Assembly (NCBI GenBank): GCA_016714605.1
Contig: JADKDL010000005.1
Coordinates: 124,001-188,000, forward strand
Direction of reading: 5' to 3'
DNA: 64,000 nt
Origin: Bacteroidales bacterium
Lineage (GTDB): Bacteria; Bacteroidota; Bacteroidia; Bacteroidales; UBA1715
Below, in pieces: positions 14,919 through 24,404 of this stretch. Within the stretch, counting starts at the first letter, position 1. Every line of letters starts with the position of its first letter. Both the position numbers and the translations under genes were made by a program. The notes beneath the pieces are model-generated. The model did not search any database. It was not told where the DNA came from and was given only the letters and a program-made list of their open reading frames with translations.

Positions 14919-15707
14919 ATGTTACATCATTTTAGTTTGCTTTTTACTAGAAAATTGTTGATTCTTGCCGTATTCAATTGTCTTTCTATTTCAGTAGCCT
15001 ATTCCCAAATAGCTCCGGAAAATAGTTTTACAAACCTCAAAGATGCGTTGCAGAATCCGCAAGTGGTTCAAAAGCTCGACTTTTTTATGGTATTGACCGA
15101 AGTACCTGATGAAATTAGTCAATTCCCTAATCTTAAAGTACTACTAATAGATAGACATAAACTATCAAAATTACCTAAGGGTCTCGGAACGCTTAAGTAT
15201 CTAGAAGTTCTTTCGGCAGAGTCAAATCAATTATCTGCATTACCAAGAGAAATAACCGAGTGCAAAATGCTTTCTAGTATAAACTTGAAAAACAATCTTT
15301 TCAAGGAGTGGCCGGTAGAATTAGATTTTTTAAAAGATGCAGTAGAAATTAACTTATCCGAAAATCAGATAACAGCTTTACATGACGATATACAAAGTTT
15401 AAAGAAAATAGAAACCCTAGTCTTATCTCAGAACAAAATAGAAACCTTATCTTCAAAAATCGGAGAGCTAGGTAATTTAGAAAAGTTATATTTGGATAAA
15501 AATTCTTTAACAAATCTGCCGGAAGCAATTGGTGATTTGAAAAAGTTAAGAATTTTAGATATTTCAGAAAATAAAATTACCCGATTACCATACACTATTA
15601 GTAATCTTAAAAAACTTCAAACAATAAGAATCTATAATAATCCTATTTCAGAAAAAGAACTCAAAAGAATTAAGACTCTATTACCACAGGTAGATTTGCA
15701 GTATTAA
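14919..15707 (+). CDS. Secreted leucine-rich repeat protein
   Basis: A signal peptide (LLILAVFNCLSISVAYSQ) precedes about eight leucine-rich repeats of 23 residues, each of the form 'L..L..L.L..N.L..LP..I..L' (for example LEKLYLDKNSLTNLPEAIGD and LRILDISENKITRLPYTISN). The repeats make up nearly the whole 262-residue protein, with no catalytic domain or sorting signal. It is likely a periplasmic or surface protein-binding scaffold. It ends before a bidirectional terminator facing rpoD. Confidence 0.9.
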   Translation: MLHHFSLLFTRKLLILAVFNCLSISVAYSQIAPENSFTNLKDALQNPQVVQKLDFFMVLTEVPDEISQFPNLKVLLIDRHKLSKLPKGLGTLKYLEVLSAESNQLSALPREITECKMLSSINLKNNLFKEWPVELDFLKDAVEINLSENQITALHDDIQSLKKIETLVLSQNKIETLSSKIGELGNLEKLYLDKNSLTNLPEAIGDLKKLRILDISENKITRLPYTISNLKKLQTIRIYNNPISEKELKRIKTLLPQVDLQY

Positions 15708-15731
15708 TTTGGGGGCTAGAAAAAATATATA

Positions 15732-15769
15732 AAAAAAAAGAGGGCTACATTTTGCAGCCCTCTTTTTTT
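15732..15769. terminator. Bidirectional terminator between convergent LRR gene and rpoD
   Basis: AGAGGGCT (15739-15746) pairs with AGCCCTCT (15756-15763) around ACATTTTGC, with an A run before and a T run after, so it works in both directions. The T run touches the rpoD stop codon. Confidence 0.92.
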
Positions 15770-16631
15770 AACCTAAGTATGTTTTGAGAATTTTACTTCT
15801 CGAAGTATGTTTCAATCTTCTTACAGCTTTTTCTTTAATCTGCCTAACACGTTCTCTTGTTAAACCAAATTCCTCACCTATTTCTTCTAGGGTATAAGGA
15901 TTTTTTGAGTTTAAGCCAAAATACAATCTTATTATGTTAGCTTCCCTTTCAGTTAAAGTAGAAATTGCTCTTTCTATTTCTTTTCTGAGCGATTCTTGAA
16001 TTAACGTCTGGTCTGGAGTTGGTGTATCTTTATTGTCAATTACATCATAAAGATTACCATCTTCACTTTGAGAAAGTGGCGCATCCATAGAAATATGACG
16101 ACCAGAATTCTTTAACGATTCTTTAACATCTCGCGGAGAACATTCCAATTCCATCGCAACTTCCTCGGCAGTAGGTTCTCTTTCGTACTCTTGTTCAAGA
16201 TTCGATAATGTTTTATTGATTTTATTGATAGAACCAATTTTATTTAAAGGCAATCTCACAATTCTTGCTTGTTCTGCTAGAGCTTGTAAAATAGATTGTC
16301 TAATCCACCATACAGCATAAGAAATAAATTTGAATCCACTTGTTTCATCAAAACGCTGTGCTGCTTTAATCAATCCTAAATTACCTTCATTTATTAAATC
16401 GGGCAAACTTAAGCCTTGATTTTGATATTGTTTTGATACAGACACTACAAACCTTAAATTGGCATTTATCAGTTTATTTAGCGCTTTTTCATCACCCTCC
16501 CTTATTCTCTTGGCTAATTCAACTTCTTCTTCAGCTGATATTAAATCTACTTTACCTATCTCATGAAGATATTTGTCAAGCGAAGGCGTATCTCTGTTAG
16601 TAACCTGTTTTGTAATTTTTAACTGTCTCAT
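15768..16631 (-). CDS. rpoD: Primary sigma factor RpoD (SigA), short Bacteroidota type
   Basis: 287 residues, the usual size in this phylum, whose primary sigma lacks the long region 1.1 and non-conserved insert. It starts MRQLKITKQVTNRDTPSLDKYL. Region 2 holds INANLRFVVSVSKQYQ, LSLPDLINEGNLGLIKAA and the -10 recognition helix around FISYAVWWIRQSI; region 3 follows; region 4 ends TLEEIGEEFGLTRERVRQIKEKAVRRLK. It directs transcription of housekeeping genes from TTTG/TAnnTTTG promoters, such as those seen in this window. Monocistronic, with a 459-base upstream gap. Confidence 0.97.
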   Translation of the reverse strand: MRQLKITKQVTNRDTPSLDKYLHEIGKVDLISAEEEVELAKRIREGDEKALNKLINANLRFVVSVSKQYQNQGLSLPDLINEGNLGLIKAAQRFDETSGFKFISYAVWWIRQSILQALAEQARIVRLPLNKIGSINKINKTLSNLEQEYEREPTAEEVAMELECSPRDVKESLKNSGRHISMDAPLSQSEDGNLYDVIDNKDTPTPDQTLIQESLRKEIERAISTLTEREANIIRLYFGLNSKNPYTLEEIGEEFGLTRERVRQIKEKAVRRLKHTSRSKILKTYLG

Positions 16632-17090
16632 ATTGTTTTTGTGAACGAAATGTGATTTTAAATTCAGGATTTATACGAAATGACCCAAATGAATGTTTCA
16701 AAAATTTCTAAAAAAATGTTAAGTTTTTTCATTGTATATCTTTTTTCTTGTTGCTTTTACTTTTTATGCTTTCAATATGAGAATTGTTTCCATTATATAT
16801 TTCCTGTTACAACTTTCAAATTTTCAAAGAATTACAAACGGTTATATTAAAAGGTTAAAGTCAAAATAATTTTCAACTTAAATTTAATTAAAAGTGAATA
16901 CGCTTTTTAATTAATAATAGAAGCAAATTCGGGGTCTTCCATGTGATAATTAATTATTATTTTTTTCATATTCTGTTAAATAGAAGCAAAATATCTAAAA
17001 AATAATATGTAAAATCAAATATTAAATGTAATTTTGCACCTCGAAATTATACAATATAATGTCTAACCAATTAAAATTAAATTATTTAAA
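16632..17090. other. Divergent intergenic region between rpoD and rpsA
   Basis: The 459 bases are AT-rich and contain no credible gene. They should hold promoters for both flanking genes; only the rpsA -7 box at 17029-17036 stands out. Confidence 0.6.
17029..17036 (+). promoter_or_regulatory. -7 box of the rpsA promoter
   Basis: TAATTTTG fits TAnnTTTG and lies 55 bases before the rpsA ATG. A TTTG -33 element is not clear at 19-20 bases upstream. Confidence 0.5.
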
Positions 17091-19019
17091 ATGACTGAAA
17101 AATTAGATTTAGAAGAACAAGAAGATTTATCTCCAGAATTAGAAGATATTCTTGATGAAGATGGTGAAATTGATATCGATGAAGATATCAGAATTGAAGA
17201 CGAAGCTTCAGATGAAGATATTGAGAGCATCGTTGCAGAAGTAAAATCTGCTCATAATGATTTCGATTGGGATAGCTATGAGAAAGATTCAGATTCTAAA
17301 TTCTCAAAAAGATTAGAATTAGAACACATGTATGACAAAACATTGTCTGACATTTCTGAAAATGAAGTGGTTGAAGGTAGTGTTGTATTTGTAACTAAAA
17401 GAGAAGTTGTTGTTAATATAGGATACAAATCAGATGGTATTGTAGGTATTAGCGAATTTCGTTACAATCCTGATTTGAAAGCAGGAGATAAAGTTGAAGT
17501 ATTCGTTGAAAGTCAAGAAGATAAAAACGGACAGCTTGTACTTTCTCACAAAAAAGCAAGAGCACTTAAATCTTGGGAAAGAGTTAATTCAGCACTTGAT
17601 AATGATGAAATTATAAAAGGATTTATCAAATGTAGAACAAAAGGTGGTATGATTGTGGATGTTTTCGGAATCGAGGCATTCTTACCAGGTTCACAAATTG
17701 ATGTTAAGCCTATTAGAGATTATGATATCTATGTTGGAAAAACGATGGAATTTAAAGTGGTTAAAATTAACCATGAATTTAAAAACGTTGTTGTTTCTCA
17801 TAAAGCATTGATTGAAGCAGAATTAGAAGAACAGAAAAAAGAGATCATTGCGAAACTTGAAAAAGGACAAGTTCTTGAAGGTACCGTTAAGAATATTACT
17901 TCTTATGGTGTGTTTATTGACCTTGGTGGAGTAGATGGTCTAATACATATTACCGATTTATCTTGGGGTAGAATTTCGCATCCGGAAGAGATTGTTCAAC
18001 TAGATCAAAAATTAAATGTTGTTATTCTTGATTTTGATGATGACAAAAAGAGAATTGCTCTAGGATTGAAACAACTTACTCCTCACCCTTGGGATACTTT
18101 AGATAAAGAACTTAAAGTAGGTGATAAAGTAAAAGGTAGAGTTGTTGTATTAGCAGATTACGGAGCATTTGTTGAAATTGCTGCTGGAATCGAAGGTTTA
18201 ATACACGTTTCTGAAATGTCTTGGTCACAACATCTTAGAAGTGCACAAGAATTCTTGAAAGTTAGCGATGAGGTTGAAGCTCAAATTCTAACACTTGATA
18301 GAGAAGAAAGAAAAATGTCTTTGGGTATTAAACAATTAAAATCAGATCCTTGGCATAATATTGATACTAAATATGCAATAAGCTCTAAACATACTGCTAA
18401 AGTTAGAAACTTTACAAACTTTGGTGTATTTGTTGAAATTGAAGAAGGCATAGATGGTTTAATTCATATCTCTGATCTTTCTTGGACTAAAAAAATCAAG
18501 CATCCAGCTGAATTTACCGCAATAGGTAATGAAATTGATGTTGTTGTTTTAGAAATTGACAAAGAAAACAGAAGATTAAGTCTTGGACATAAGCAACTTG
18601 AAGAGAATCCATGGGATGTTTTTGAAACAATATTCAATTTGGAATCTATACATGAAGGTACTATCGTAGAAATAAATGAAAAAAGTGTTGTAGTTGCATT
18701 GCCTTACGGTGTTGAAGCAATTACTACTTTGAATCATGTTGTGAAAGAAGATGGAACACCTGCTAAAGTAGAAGAGAAATTAAACTTCAAGGTTACCGAA
18801 TTCTCTAAAGAAGCTAAGAAAATATTTGTATCTCATTCTAGAATTTTCGAAGACTCGAAAAAAGCAGAAGATAGTGCAAATAAAAAAGCTCAAACTGCTA
18901 CTAATAAGAAAGTAATGAAGAAGATAAAAGATAATGTTGAAAGAACAACATTAGGCGACATTGCTGGCTTAGCAGAGCTGAAAGATGAAATGGAAAAAGG
19001 AGAAGAAAGTCCTAATTAA
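17091..19019 (+). CDS. rpsA: 30S ribosomal protein S1
   Basis: 642 residues with an acidic N-terminal extension (about 1-85, with many Asp/Glu) and six S1 RNA-binding domains. Repeats 3-5 are the most canonical (YGVFIDLGGVDGLIHITDLSW, YGAFVEIAAGIEGLIHVSEMSW, FGVFVEIEEGIDGLIHISDLSW); repeats 1, 2 and 6 are more diverged. S1 binds mRNA leaders on the 30S subunit, which matters in a phylum that rarely uses Shine-Dalgarno pairing. The gene has its own promoter and ends at a hairpin. Confidence 0.97.
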   Translation: MTEKLDLEEQEDLSPELEDILDEDGEIDIDEDIRIEDEASDEDIESIVAEVKSAHNDFDWDSYEKDSDSKFSKRLELEHMYDKTLSDISENEVVEGSVVFVTKREVVVNIGYKSDGIVGISEFRYNPDLKAGDKVEVFVESQEDKNGQLVLSHKKARALKSWERVNSALDNDEIIKGFIKCRTKGGMIVDVFGIEAFLPGSQIDVKPIRDYDIYVGKTMEFKVVKINHEFKNVVVSHKALIEAELEEQKKEIIAKLEKGQVLEGTVKNITSYGVFIDLGGVDGLIHITDLSWGRISHPEEIVQLDQKLNVVILDFDDDKKRIALGLKQLTPHPWDTLDKELKVGDKVKGRVVVLADYGAFVEIAAGIEGLIHVSEMSWSQHLRSAQEFLKVSDEVEAQILTLDREERKMSLGIKQLKSDPWHNIDTKYAISSKHTAKVRNFTNFGVFVEIEEGIDGLIHISDLSWTKKIKHPAEFTAIGNEIDVVVLEIDKENRRLSLGHKQLEENPWDVFETIFNLESIHEGTIVEINEKSVVVALPYGVEAITTLNHVVKEDGTPAKVEEKLNFKVTEFSKEAKKIFVSHSRIFEDSKKAEDSANKKAQTATNKKVMKKIKDNVERTTLGDIAGLAELKDEMEKGEESPN

Positions 19020-19037
19020 AAAAATAATTAAAATATT

Positions 19038-19070
19038 AGTGTAACCTTTGATTATTAAAAAGGTTACACT
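19038..19070 (+). terminator. Hairpin after rpsA
   Basis: AGTGTAACCTTT (19038-19049) pairs perfectly with AAAGGTTACACT (19059-19070). The T run after it is weak (ATATTTA), so termination may be partial. Confidence 0.65.
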
Positions 19071-19104
19071 ATATTTACGTTCGTAATTAATCAAATTTTC
19101 TAAA

Positions 19105-19455
19105 ATGGAGTTTAAAATTACTAAAAAGGACAATTATACGCTGATAGAAGTTCTAACAGATAAGTTGGATTCACATATAGCCCCTTCTTTAAAGTCGGAG
19201 TTAGTTTTAATATCAGGTAATAAAGAAAAAAATATTGTTTTAGACTTAAGTAATTGCAGGTATTGTGATTCGTCGGGTTTAAGTGCTATACTAGTTGCAA
19301 ACAGATTATGTAAGAATGCAAGTGGTGTTTTTGTCTTAACCGGTTTGCAGACTGCTGTTGAAAGATTGATTACCATTTCTCAACTTGATACCGTATTGAA
19401 TATCACTACTTCTGTTGATAAAGCCGAAGAGATAATTAATAAGGAAGGCAAATAA
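19105..19455 (+). CDS. STAS-domain anti-sigma factor antagonist
   Basis: 116 residues forming one STAS domain: ITKKDNYTLIEVLTDKLDS, then NIVLDLSNCRYCDSSGLSAI with the conserved phosphorylatable Ser in DSSGL, then GVFVLTGLQTAVERLI. Such proteins switch partner anti-sigma kinases or other regulators by phosphorylation. No kinase or phosphatase gene is next to it. It lies 10 bases upstream of rnz and is probably in the same transcript, a pairing common in Bacteroidota. Confidence 0.9.
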   Translation: MEFKITKKDNYTLIEVLTDKLDSHIAPSLKSELVLISGNKEKNIVLDLSNCRYCDSSGLSAILVANRLCKNASGVFVLTGLQTAVERLITISQLDTVLNITTSVDKAEEIINKEGK

Positions 19456-19465
19456 TTGCTTTTAG

Positions 19466-20377
19466 ATGTCCTTTAAATTGACTGTTTTAGGAGCCAATTC
19501 TGCGCTTCCTACATCTGATAAATTTTCGACCGCTCAGTTATTACAAGTAGCTGGGCGGTCTTTTTTATTAGATTGTGCTGAAGGTACACAAATGCAATTG
19601 CGAAAAAATAGAGTCAATTTTGAATCAATCAGAGGAATCTTTATTACTCATTTGCATGGAGATCATATTTTCGGTATTTTTGGTTTGTTATCTAGTTTTA
19701 ACTTATTAGGCAGACGAAATCATCTCTCCCTCTTTGGCCCTAAAGGCATTAAATCAATCATTAATAATTTTTTTATAAGTTTTGATGTGAAACTTAATTT
19801 CACATTTGAAATAACTGAAATTCAAACAAATGATTGTTTAGAAATATATAGAGATAAGGCGGTAAGTGTCTCTGCAGTAGCTTTATTGCACAGAATTGAA
19901 ACTTACGGTTATATTTTTAGAGAAAGCTTAAAAGATAGAAATATTAGAAAGGAAGCCATAATAAAGTATTCAATTCCACTAAATGAAATACATAAAATTA
20001 AGAAAGGTGCTGATTTTATTGCTGACGATGGTTCTGTCATAAATAATGCAGATTTAACTGTCCAAAATACTAAGTCTTCAACTTATGCATTTATTACCGA
20101 TACTGCTTATAATGAAAATATTATAAAACATATTAAATCTGTTGATGTTTTATATCATGAAGCTACATTTTTAGAGCAATTTGCTGATAGAGCAAAAGAA
20201 ACATTTCACTCTACCGCTCGTCAAGCTGCCACAATTGCAAAACAAGCACAGGTTGGAAAATTATTACTTGGACACTACTCTGCACGTACGCCTCAAATTG
20301 AGAAATTTAAGGCGGAGGCAATTGAAATATTTCTTAATACCGAGTGTGCTACAGATGGAACTACTTTAGAGTTTTAA
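19466..20377 (+). CDS. rnz: Ribonuclease Z (tRNA 3' endonuclease)
   Basis: 303 residues with the metallo-beta-lactamase motif THLHGDHIFG, further metal ligands in ITDTAYN and LLGHYSAR, and the HSTARQAATIAKQA element typical of RNase Z. It cuts the 3' trailer from tRNA precursors, using two zinc ions. The length is that of the short bacterial form. It starts 10 bases after the STAS gene and converges with the aldolase gene, 28 bases away. Confidence 0.96.
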   Translation: MSFKLTVLGANSALPTSDKFSTAQLLQVAGRSFLLDCAEGTQMQLRKNRVNFESIRGIFITHLHGDHIFGIFGLLSSFNLLGRRNHLSLFGPKGIKSIINNFFISFDVKLNFTFEITEIQTNDCLEIYRDKAVSVSAVALLHRIETYGYIFRESLKDRNIRKEAIIKYSIPLNEIHKIKKGADFIADDGSVINNADLTVQNTKSSTYAFITDTAYNENIIKHIKSVDVLYHEATFLEQFADRAKETFHSTARQAATIAKQAQVGKLLLGHYSARTPQIEKFKAEAIEIFLNTECATDGTTLEF

Positions 20378-20405
20378 TATTGAAAAATGATTTTGTTTTT
20401 TTCTA

Positions 20406-20996
20406 TTAGAGAGAAGTATTTTGAATCAGGTTTAATATTGATTTCGTAGTTAGTCCTGCTGTTTCTATAGACTTAGCAGTGATTACAAATCCATGATTTT
20501 TTATCACAAAAATATCATTATTAATAAGAGGAATTACCGATTCAACTAGTTCTATAGTTCCATAGGGTGTTTCTTCAATAGTTTCAGGAAATCCTTTTTC
20601 TATTACTTTATTACAAAATGAATCATTATGACCATGAAAAATAGCATTAACATCTGCTCTTTTTTCATAAATAAAATAATGAAGCATTGATTCTGACGAT
20701 GGATTAAATTTTCCATTAGCATATAAAGTAAAAGCCTCAAAGTCACAATTTTCGATTTTTATAAAATCCTCATTGCTTATTTCGCTACCTAAATCTAAGC
20801 CGGTTTTTGTGATGAATATTTCATTTTTACTATTTCTAAAACTCAGATTCCCAAATGATCCAGATTCGTGTCGAGGAGCAAGTCTGAATAGTGAATAAAA
20901 TTGACACCAATATTTGAGTAATTCAACTTCTTCAGAATAGCTATTCGGGTAGTCAGTTAATAATGTTTTAAATTTAGTGCCTTTATATATTTCCAT
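20406..20996 (-). CDS. Class II aldolase/adducin family protein, partner of MtnA
   Basis: 196 residues with the class II aldolase layout: SFGNLSFR near the N-terminus, the phosphate-binding TKTGLDLG, the acidic residue in PSSESMLHY, the two zinc His in HGHND and the third in KNHGFV. It overlaps the 3' end of mtnA by 14 bases on the same strand. In the methionine salvage pathway the enzyme after MtnA is the related dehydratase MtnB; in the DHAP shunt it is an aldolase (Ald2) that cleaves the 5-thio- or 5-deoxyribulose phosphate. Either role fits. No mtnC, mtnD or mtnK is present in the window. Confidence 0.82.
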   Translation of the reverse strand: MEIYKGTKFKTLLTDYPNSYSEEVELLKYWCQFYSLFRLAPRHESGSFGNLSFRNSKNEIFITKTGLDLGSEISNEDFIKIENCDFEAFTLYANGKFNPSSESMLHYFIYEKRADVNAIFHGHNDSFCNKVIEKGFPETIEETPYGTIELVESVIPLINNDIFVIKNHGFVITAKSIETAGLTTKSILNLIQNTSL

Positions 20997-21639
20997 AAAG
21001 TTTTTCTAATTCAGTTGGTTTAAATATCCCTTTTTCAGTAATAAACCCGGTAATATATTTTGCAGGTGTAACATCAAAACCCGGATTTATTGCTGTAGAA
21101 TTTGGCATTGAACAGCTTACCGTTTTGATTTTGTTGTTTTTGTCTATGCCTTCAATTTGTAATACTTCATTTTGATCCCTAAATTCAATAGGTATATCGT
21201 TACCACTATTAATTGAAAAATCGAAGGTTGACAGTGGTGCTGCTATGTAAAAAGGAATGTTATACTCCTTTGCTACGATAGCTTTTTCTAGTGTTCCAAT
21301 TTTATTTGCGGTATCGCCATTTTTAGCGATACGGTCGGCTCCAACTATCATAATATTTACTTTGCCTCTAGACATCATGAAAGCTCCAGCATTATCGGGA
21401 ATTATATCATATTTTATTTTTTCATTTTGCAACTCCCAAGCTGTAAGCCTTGCACCTTGATTTCTAGGTCTTGTTTCATCTACCAAAACATTTATTTCTT
21501 TACCTTCTTGATGAGCAACATAAATAGGGGCAAGTGCTGATCCATAGTCTGTAAAGCTAACCATCCGGCATTGCAATGCGTTTCTATTGTCCAACCATTT
21601 TTTATGAGTTGATTGCCATAAAAACCGATTTTTTTGCAT
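20983..21639 (-). CDS. mtnA: Methylthioribose-1-phosphate isomerase, C-terminal part (frameshifted mtnA)
   Basis: From about 21553 downward this frame encodes TDYGSALAPIYVAHQEGK, VDETRPRNQGARLTAWEL, VGADRIAKNGDTANKIGT and FDVTPAKYITGFITE, the C-terminal two thirds of MtnA with the catalytic Asp in GADRIA. The residues before SFTDYG come from the wrong frame. The enzyme isomerises 5-methylthioribose-1-phosphate to the ribulose form. One missing T (A on the plus strand at 21552-21555) separates it from the N-terminal part, so the two are one gene. Confidence 0.9.
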   Translation of the reverse strand: MQKNRFLWQSTHKKWLDNRNALQCRMVSFTDYGSALAPIYVAHQEGKEINVLVDETRPRNQGARLTAWELQNEKIKYDIIPDNAGAFMMSRGKVNIMIVGADRIAKNGDTANKIGTLEKAIVAKEYNIPFYIAAPLSTFDFSINSGNDIPIEFRDQNEVLQIEGIDKNNKIKTVSCSMPNSTAINPGFDVTPAKYITGFITEKGIFKPTELEKLYGNI

Positions 21640-22025
21640 GATTCTGTATCTTCTTCTGCAAGTTTTTGAGCTTCTTTAATGGCATTTTCTGCAGATTTTT
21701 TTGCAGCTATATAAACTTTGTTGGTTGCGTAAAATAAATTTCTAGCCGTAGGTCTGGTATTCTCAATTTCTATTTTTGCTTTTTGAATAAAAACGTCGTA
21801 ATTAGTTTTAGAAGCTTCAATTGCCGCTAATGCCATTGCAAAACCCGCAGCTGCACCTATTGCCCCGGCACCTCTAACATTCATGTCTTTAATAAAGTGA
21901 CAAACTTCATGATACGATTTTGATTCTAGAATTTCAAATTCATAAGGTAGTTTGTTTTGATTTATCAAATACAGAGTATCATCATTGAACCATATTGTTT
22001 TGTAGTGTTTCCCGTTAACGTTCAT
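21492..22025 (-). CDS. mtnA: Methylthioribose-1-phosphate isomerase, N-terminal part (frameshifted mtnA)
   Basis: The true reading begins MNVNGKHYKTIWFNDDTLYLINQNKLPY and contains VRGAGAIGAAAGFAMALA and TRPTARNLFYATNKV, ending at THCNAGWLA, which includes the catalytic Cys. After that the frame leaves the family sequence (LQTMDQHL). Repairing the single-base gap near 21553 joins THCNAGWLA to TDYGSALAP, as in intact MtnA proteins (about 345 residues). The pathway recycles the methylthioadenosine left from polyamine and SAM metabolism. Confidence 0.9.
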   Translation of the reverse strand: MNVNGKHYKTIWFNDDTLYLINQNKLPYEFEILESKSYHEVCHFIKDMNVRGAGAIGAAAGFAMALAAIEASKTNYDVFIQKAKIEIENTRPTARNLFYATNKVYIAAKKSAENAIKEAQKLAEEDTESCKKIGFYGNQLIKNGWTIETHCNAGWLALQTMDQHLPLFMLLIKKVKK

Positions 22026-22105
22026 AATTTATATTAGTGAGCATTTGATGATTCATCTGTATTTTTTTCATTTATTAAGAAGCGTATAACACCTTAAAAA
22101 TTGGG

Positions 22106-22795
22106 TTAGATATCATTCCTATCAGCTTGAAATTGAAACCCTAACCTTTTAGCTGTTTGATATTTAACGTTATTAATATTTGCCTTAACCTGAGCTACTG
22201 TAATCATGTTTACATTATCATATTCCGGCACAAGTAGATCAAAATCTAAAGTAAATAAGATGGCGGATTCTAAAATTCTTTTTAGTTCAAAAGTACTTAG
22301 TACAGAATTTGAAAAATCATTGTAAAGAAAGCCAAGCTGTCGTTTCCCTTCAACAAAATAGTGATTGTCTTTATTAACAAATATTCTTGCAATTAAATAC
22401 CCAATATCATCCAATCTATTGAATTTAAAAGAGTCTGCTATAAAATTATAGACATTTATTACTCCACAATATGATGCAAATGAGTTTTCATTAACATAAG
22501 AACTTTTCCAAATAGGATTGTTTTTGTCAAAATCAAAGATGTTTGAGTGCATATTAAAGACTATCAAATCGCCTGCAATTTTTAACTCTATCTCAAAGTT
22601 TCCTAAATCTTTATACTCTATTACAGCCTCTTTTCCAAGACTTTGAAGCTCATTATTGTATTCTTCCGAAAAATCATGAATAACTTGTTTCAAATTAGAA
22701 AAAGCATTTTGCGTATTTTCAAATGCCATTTTTTTGACTGCTATTTTTTCAAGAAGTGTCTCTATTATCAAATCTTTTGGCGTCTTTGCTTTCAT
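22106..22795 (-). CDS. Conserved hypothetical protein
   Basis: 229 residues, cytoplasmic by appearance, with an N-terminal helix pair (LIIETLLEKIAVKKMAFENTQ, FSNLKQVIHDFSEEY) and a mixed alpha/beta remainder that includes FEIELKIAGDLIVFNMHSNIF, CGVINVYNFIADSF and LGFLYNDFSNSVLS. The family is not one I can name. It is 33 bases downstream of proS on the same strand and probably cotranscribed with it. Confidence 0.65.
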   Translation of the reverse strand: MKAKTPKDLIIETLLEKIAVKKMAFENTQNAFSNLKQVIHDFSEEYNNELQSLGKEAVIEYKDLGNFEIELKIAGDLIVFNMHSNIFDFDKNNPIWKSSYVNENSFASYCGVINVYNFIADSFKFNRLDDIGYLIARIFVNKDNHYFVEGKRQLGFLYNDFSNSVLSTFELKRILESAILFTLDFDLLVPEYDNVNMITVAQVKANINNVKYQTAKRLGFQFQADRNDI

Positions 22796-22828
22796 AAACG
22801 AATAAAAATAAAATAATTGATTATTATG

Positions 22829-24304
22829 CTAGTATGATATTGCAAATAAAACTCTTTTGTTTGAAGGTTTACCTGAGTATATACAAGTTCCATTTTCTAT
22901 TTCAGCATCAAACGGAATGCATCTAATAGTTGCTTTAGTTTCATTTTTAATTATCTCTTCTGTTACCTTTGTTCCATCCCAGTGAGCTTTTATAAAACCT
23001 ACTTGATTCTTTACTAATGTTTTAAACTCTTCATAGGTATTTGCTGTATGTGTGTTTGCAGCTCTGAAATCAATTGCTTTTTTGTATATATTATTTTGTA
23101 TTTCATCAAGCAATGACTCAATTAAAACATCAGCACCATCAATAGAAATTATCTTTTTTTCTAGAGTATCTCTTCTAGCTATTTCAAAGGTATTATTTTC
23201 AATATCTCTTGGGCCAATTGCTATTCTTACAGGCACACCTTTAAGCTCATATTCAGCAAATTTCCATCCTGGAGTTTGAGTATCTCTGTTGTCGTATTTT
23301 ACGCTAATGCCTTTATCTTTAAGTAGTTTACAAAGAGTATCTGCTTTTTGATTTATTGCTTCTAATTGTTCAGCTGTTTTATGAATAGGAATAATTACAA
23401 CCTGAATTGGAGCTAATTTAGGAGGTAAAACTAAACCATTATCATCGGAATGAGCCATTATTAATGCACCCATAAGTCGTGTAGATACGCCCCAAGATGT
23501 AGCCCATACATACTCTTCTTTGCCCTCTTTTGTCGCAAATTTTACATCAAAAGCTTTTGCAAAATTCTGCCCAAGAAAATGAGAAGTGCCTGATTGTAAT
23601 GCCTTTCCATCTTGCATAAGAGCTTCAATTGTGTAAGTATCTAGTGCTCCTGCAAATCTTTCATTCTCTGATTTCTCGCCCATAATTACCGGAAGTGCCA
23701 TCCAATTTTGAGCAAAATCAGAATAAATATTTATCATTCTTTTTGCTTCTTCTATGGCTTCAGCTTTTGTAGCATGAGCAGTGTGACCTTCTTGCCACAG
23801 AAACTCAGCGGTTCTAAGAAATAAACGGGTACGCATCTCCCATCGTACTACGTTGGCCCACTGATTTATAAGTAATGGTAGATCTCTATATGATTGAATC
23901 CAATTTTTATAAGTACTCCAAATTATTGTTTCCGATGTTGGTCTTACAATAAGCTCTTCTTCAAGTTTAGCATCTTCATCAACAACAATACTTTTTCCAT
24001 CACTTCCGGTTTTTAGTCTATAGTGGGTTACTACAGCACATTCTTTAGCAAAACCATCTACATGAGATGCTTCTTTTGTAAAAAAAGATTTTGGTATGAA
24101 AAGTGGAAAATAAGCATTAACATGCCCCGTATCTTTAAACATTTTGTCTAATGCATCTCTCATTTTTTCCCAAATAGCATAACCGTAAGGTTTAATAACC
24201 ATGCACCCTCTAACAGATGAATTTTCAGCTAAATCTGCTTTTGTTACAAGTTCATTATACCATTGAGAATAATTTTCTTCTCTTTTTGTTAATCCTTTAG
24301 CCAT
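22829..24304 (-). CDS. proS: Prolyl-tRNA synthetase (archaeal/eukaryotic-type, short form)
   Basis: 491 residues starting MAKGLTKREENYSQWYNELV. Class II motifs are visible: motif 2 around RWEMRTRLFLRTAEFLWQEGHTAHAT and motif 3 around SWGVSTRLMGALIMAHSDDNGLVLPP. The anticodon-binding domain follows (PIQVVIIPIH). There is no bacterial-type editing insertion, so it is the ProS-type-3 short form usual in Bacteroidota, with a C-terminal extension after the anticodon domain. It charges tRNA-Pro. Confidence 0.97.
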   Translation of the reverse strand: MAKGLTKREENYSQWYNELVTKADLAENSSVRGCMVIKPYGYAIWEKMRDALDKMFKDTGHVNAYFPLFIPKSFFTKEASHVDGFAKECAVVTHYRLKTGSDGKSIVVDEDAKLEEELIVRPTSETIIWSTYKNWIQSYRDLPLLINQWANVVRWEMRTRLFLRTAEFLWQEGHTAHATKAEAIEEAKRMINIYSDFAQNWMALPVIMGEKSENERFAGALDTYTIEALMQDGKALQSGTSHFLGQNFAKAFDVKFATKEGKEEYVWATSWGVSTRLMGALIMAHSDDNGLVLPPKLAPIQVVIIPIHKTAEQLEAINQKADTLCKLLKDKGISVKYDNRDTQTPGWKFAEYELKGVPVRIAIGPRDIENNTFEIARRDTLEKKIISIDGADVLIESLLDEIQNNIYKKAIDFRAANTHTANTYEEFKTLVKNQVGFIKAHWDGTKVTEEIIKNETKATIRCIPFDAEIENGTCIYSGKPSNKRVLFAISY

Positions 24305-24404
24305 ATATTGTATATTGGTATAGTATTTGATTAAATTTGATTATTAATATTGCAAAGTAAGTGAAATAATTTATATAATTAAAAAGAATTTGGAGGTCTG
24401 TATC

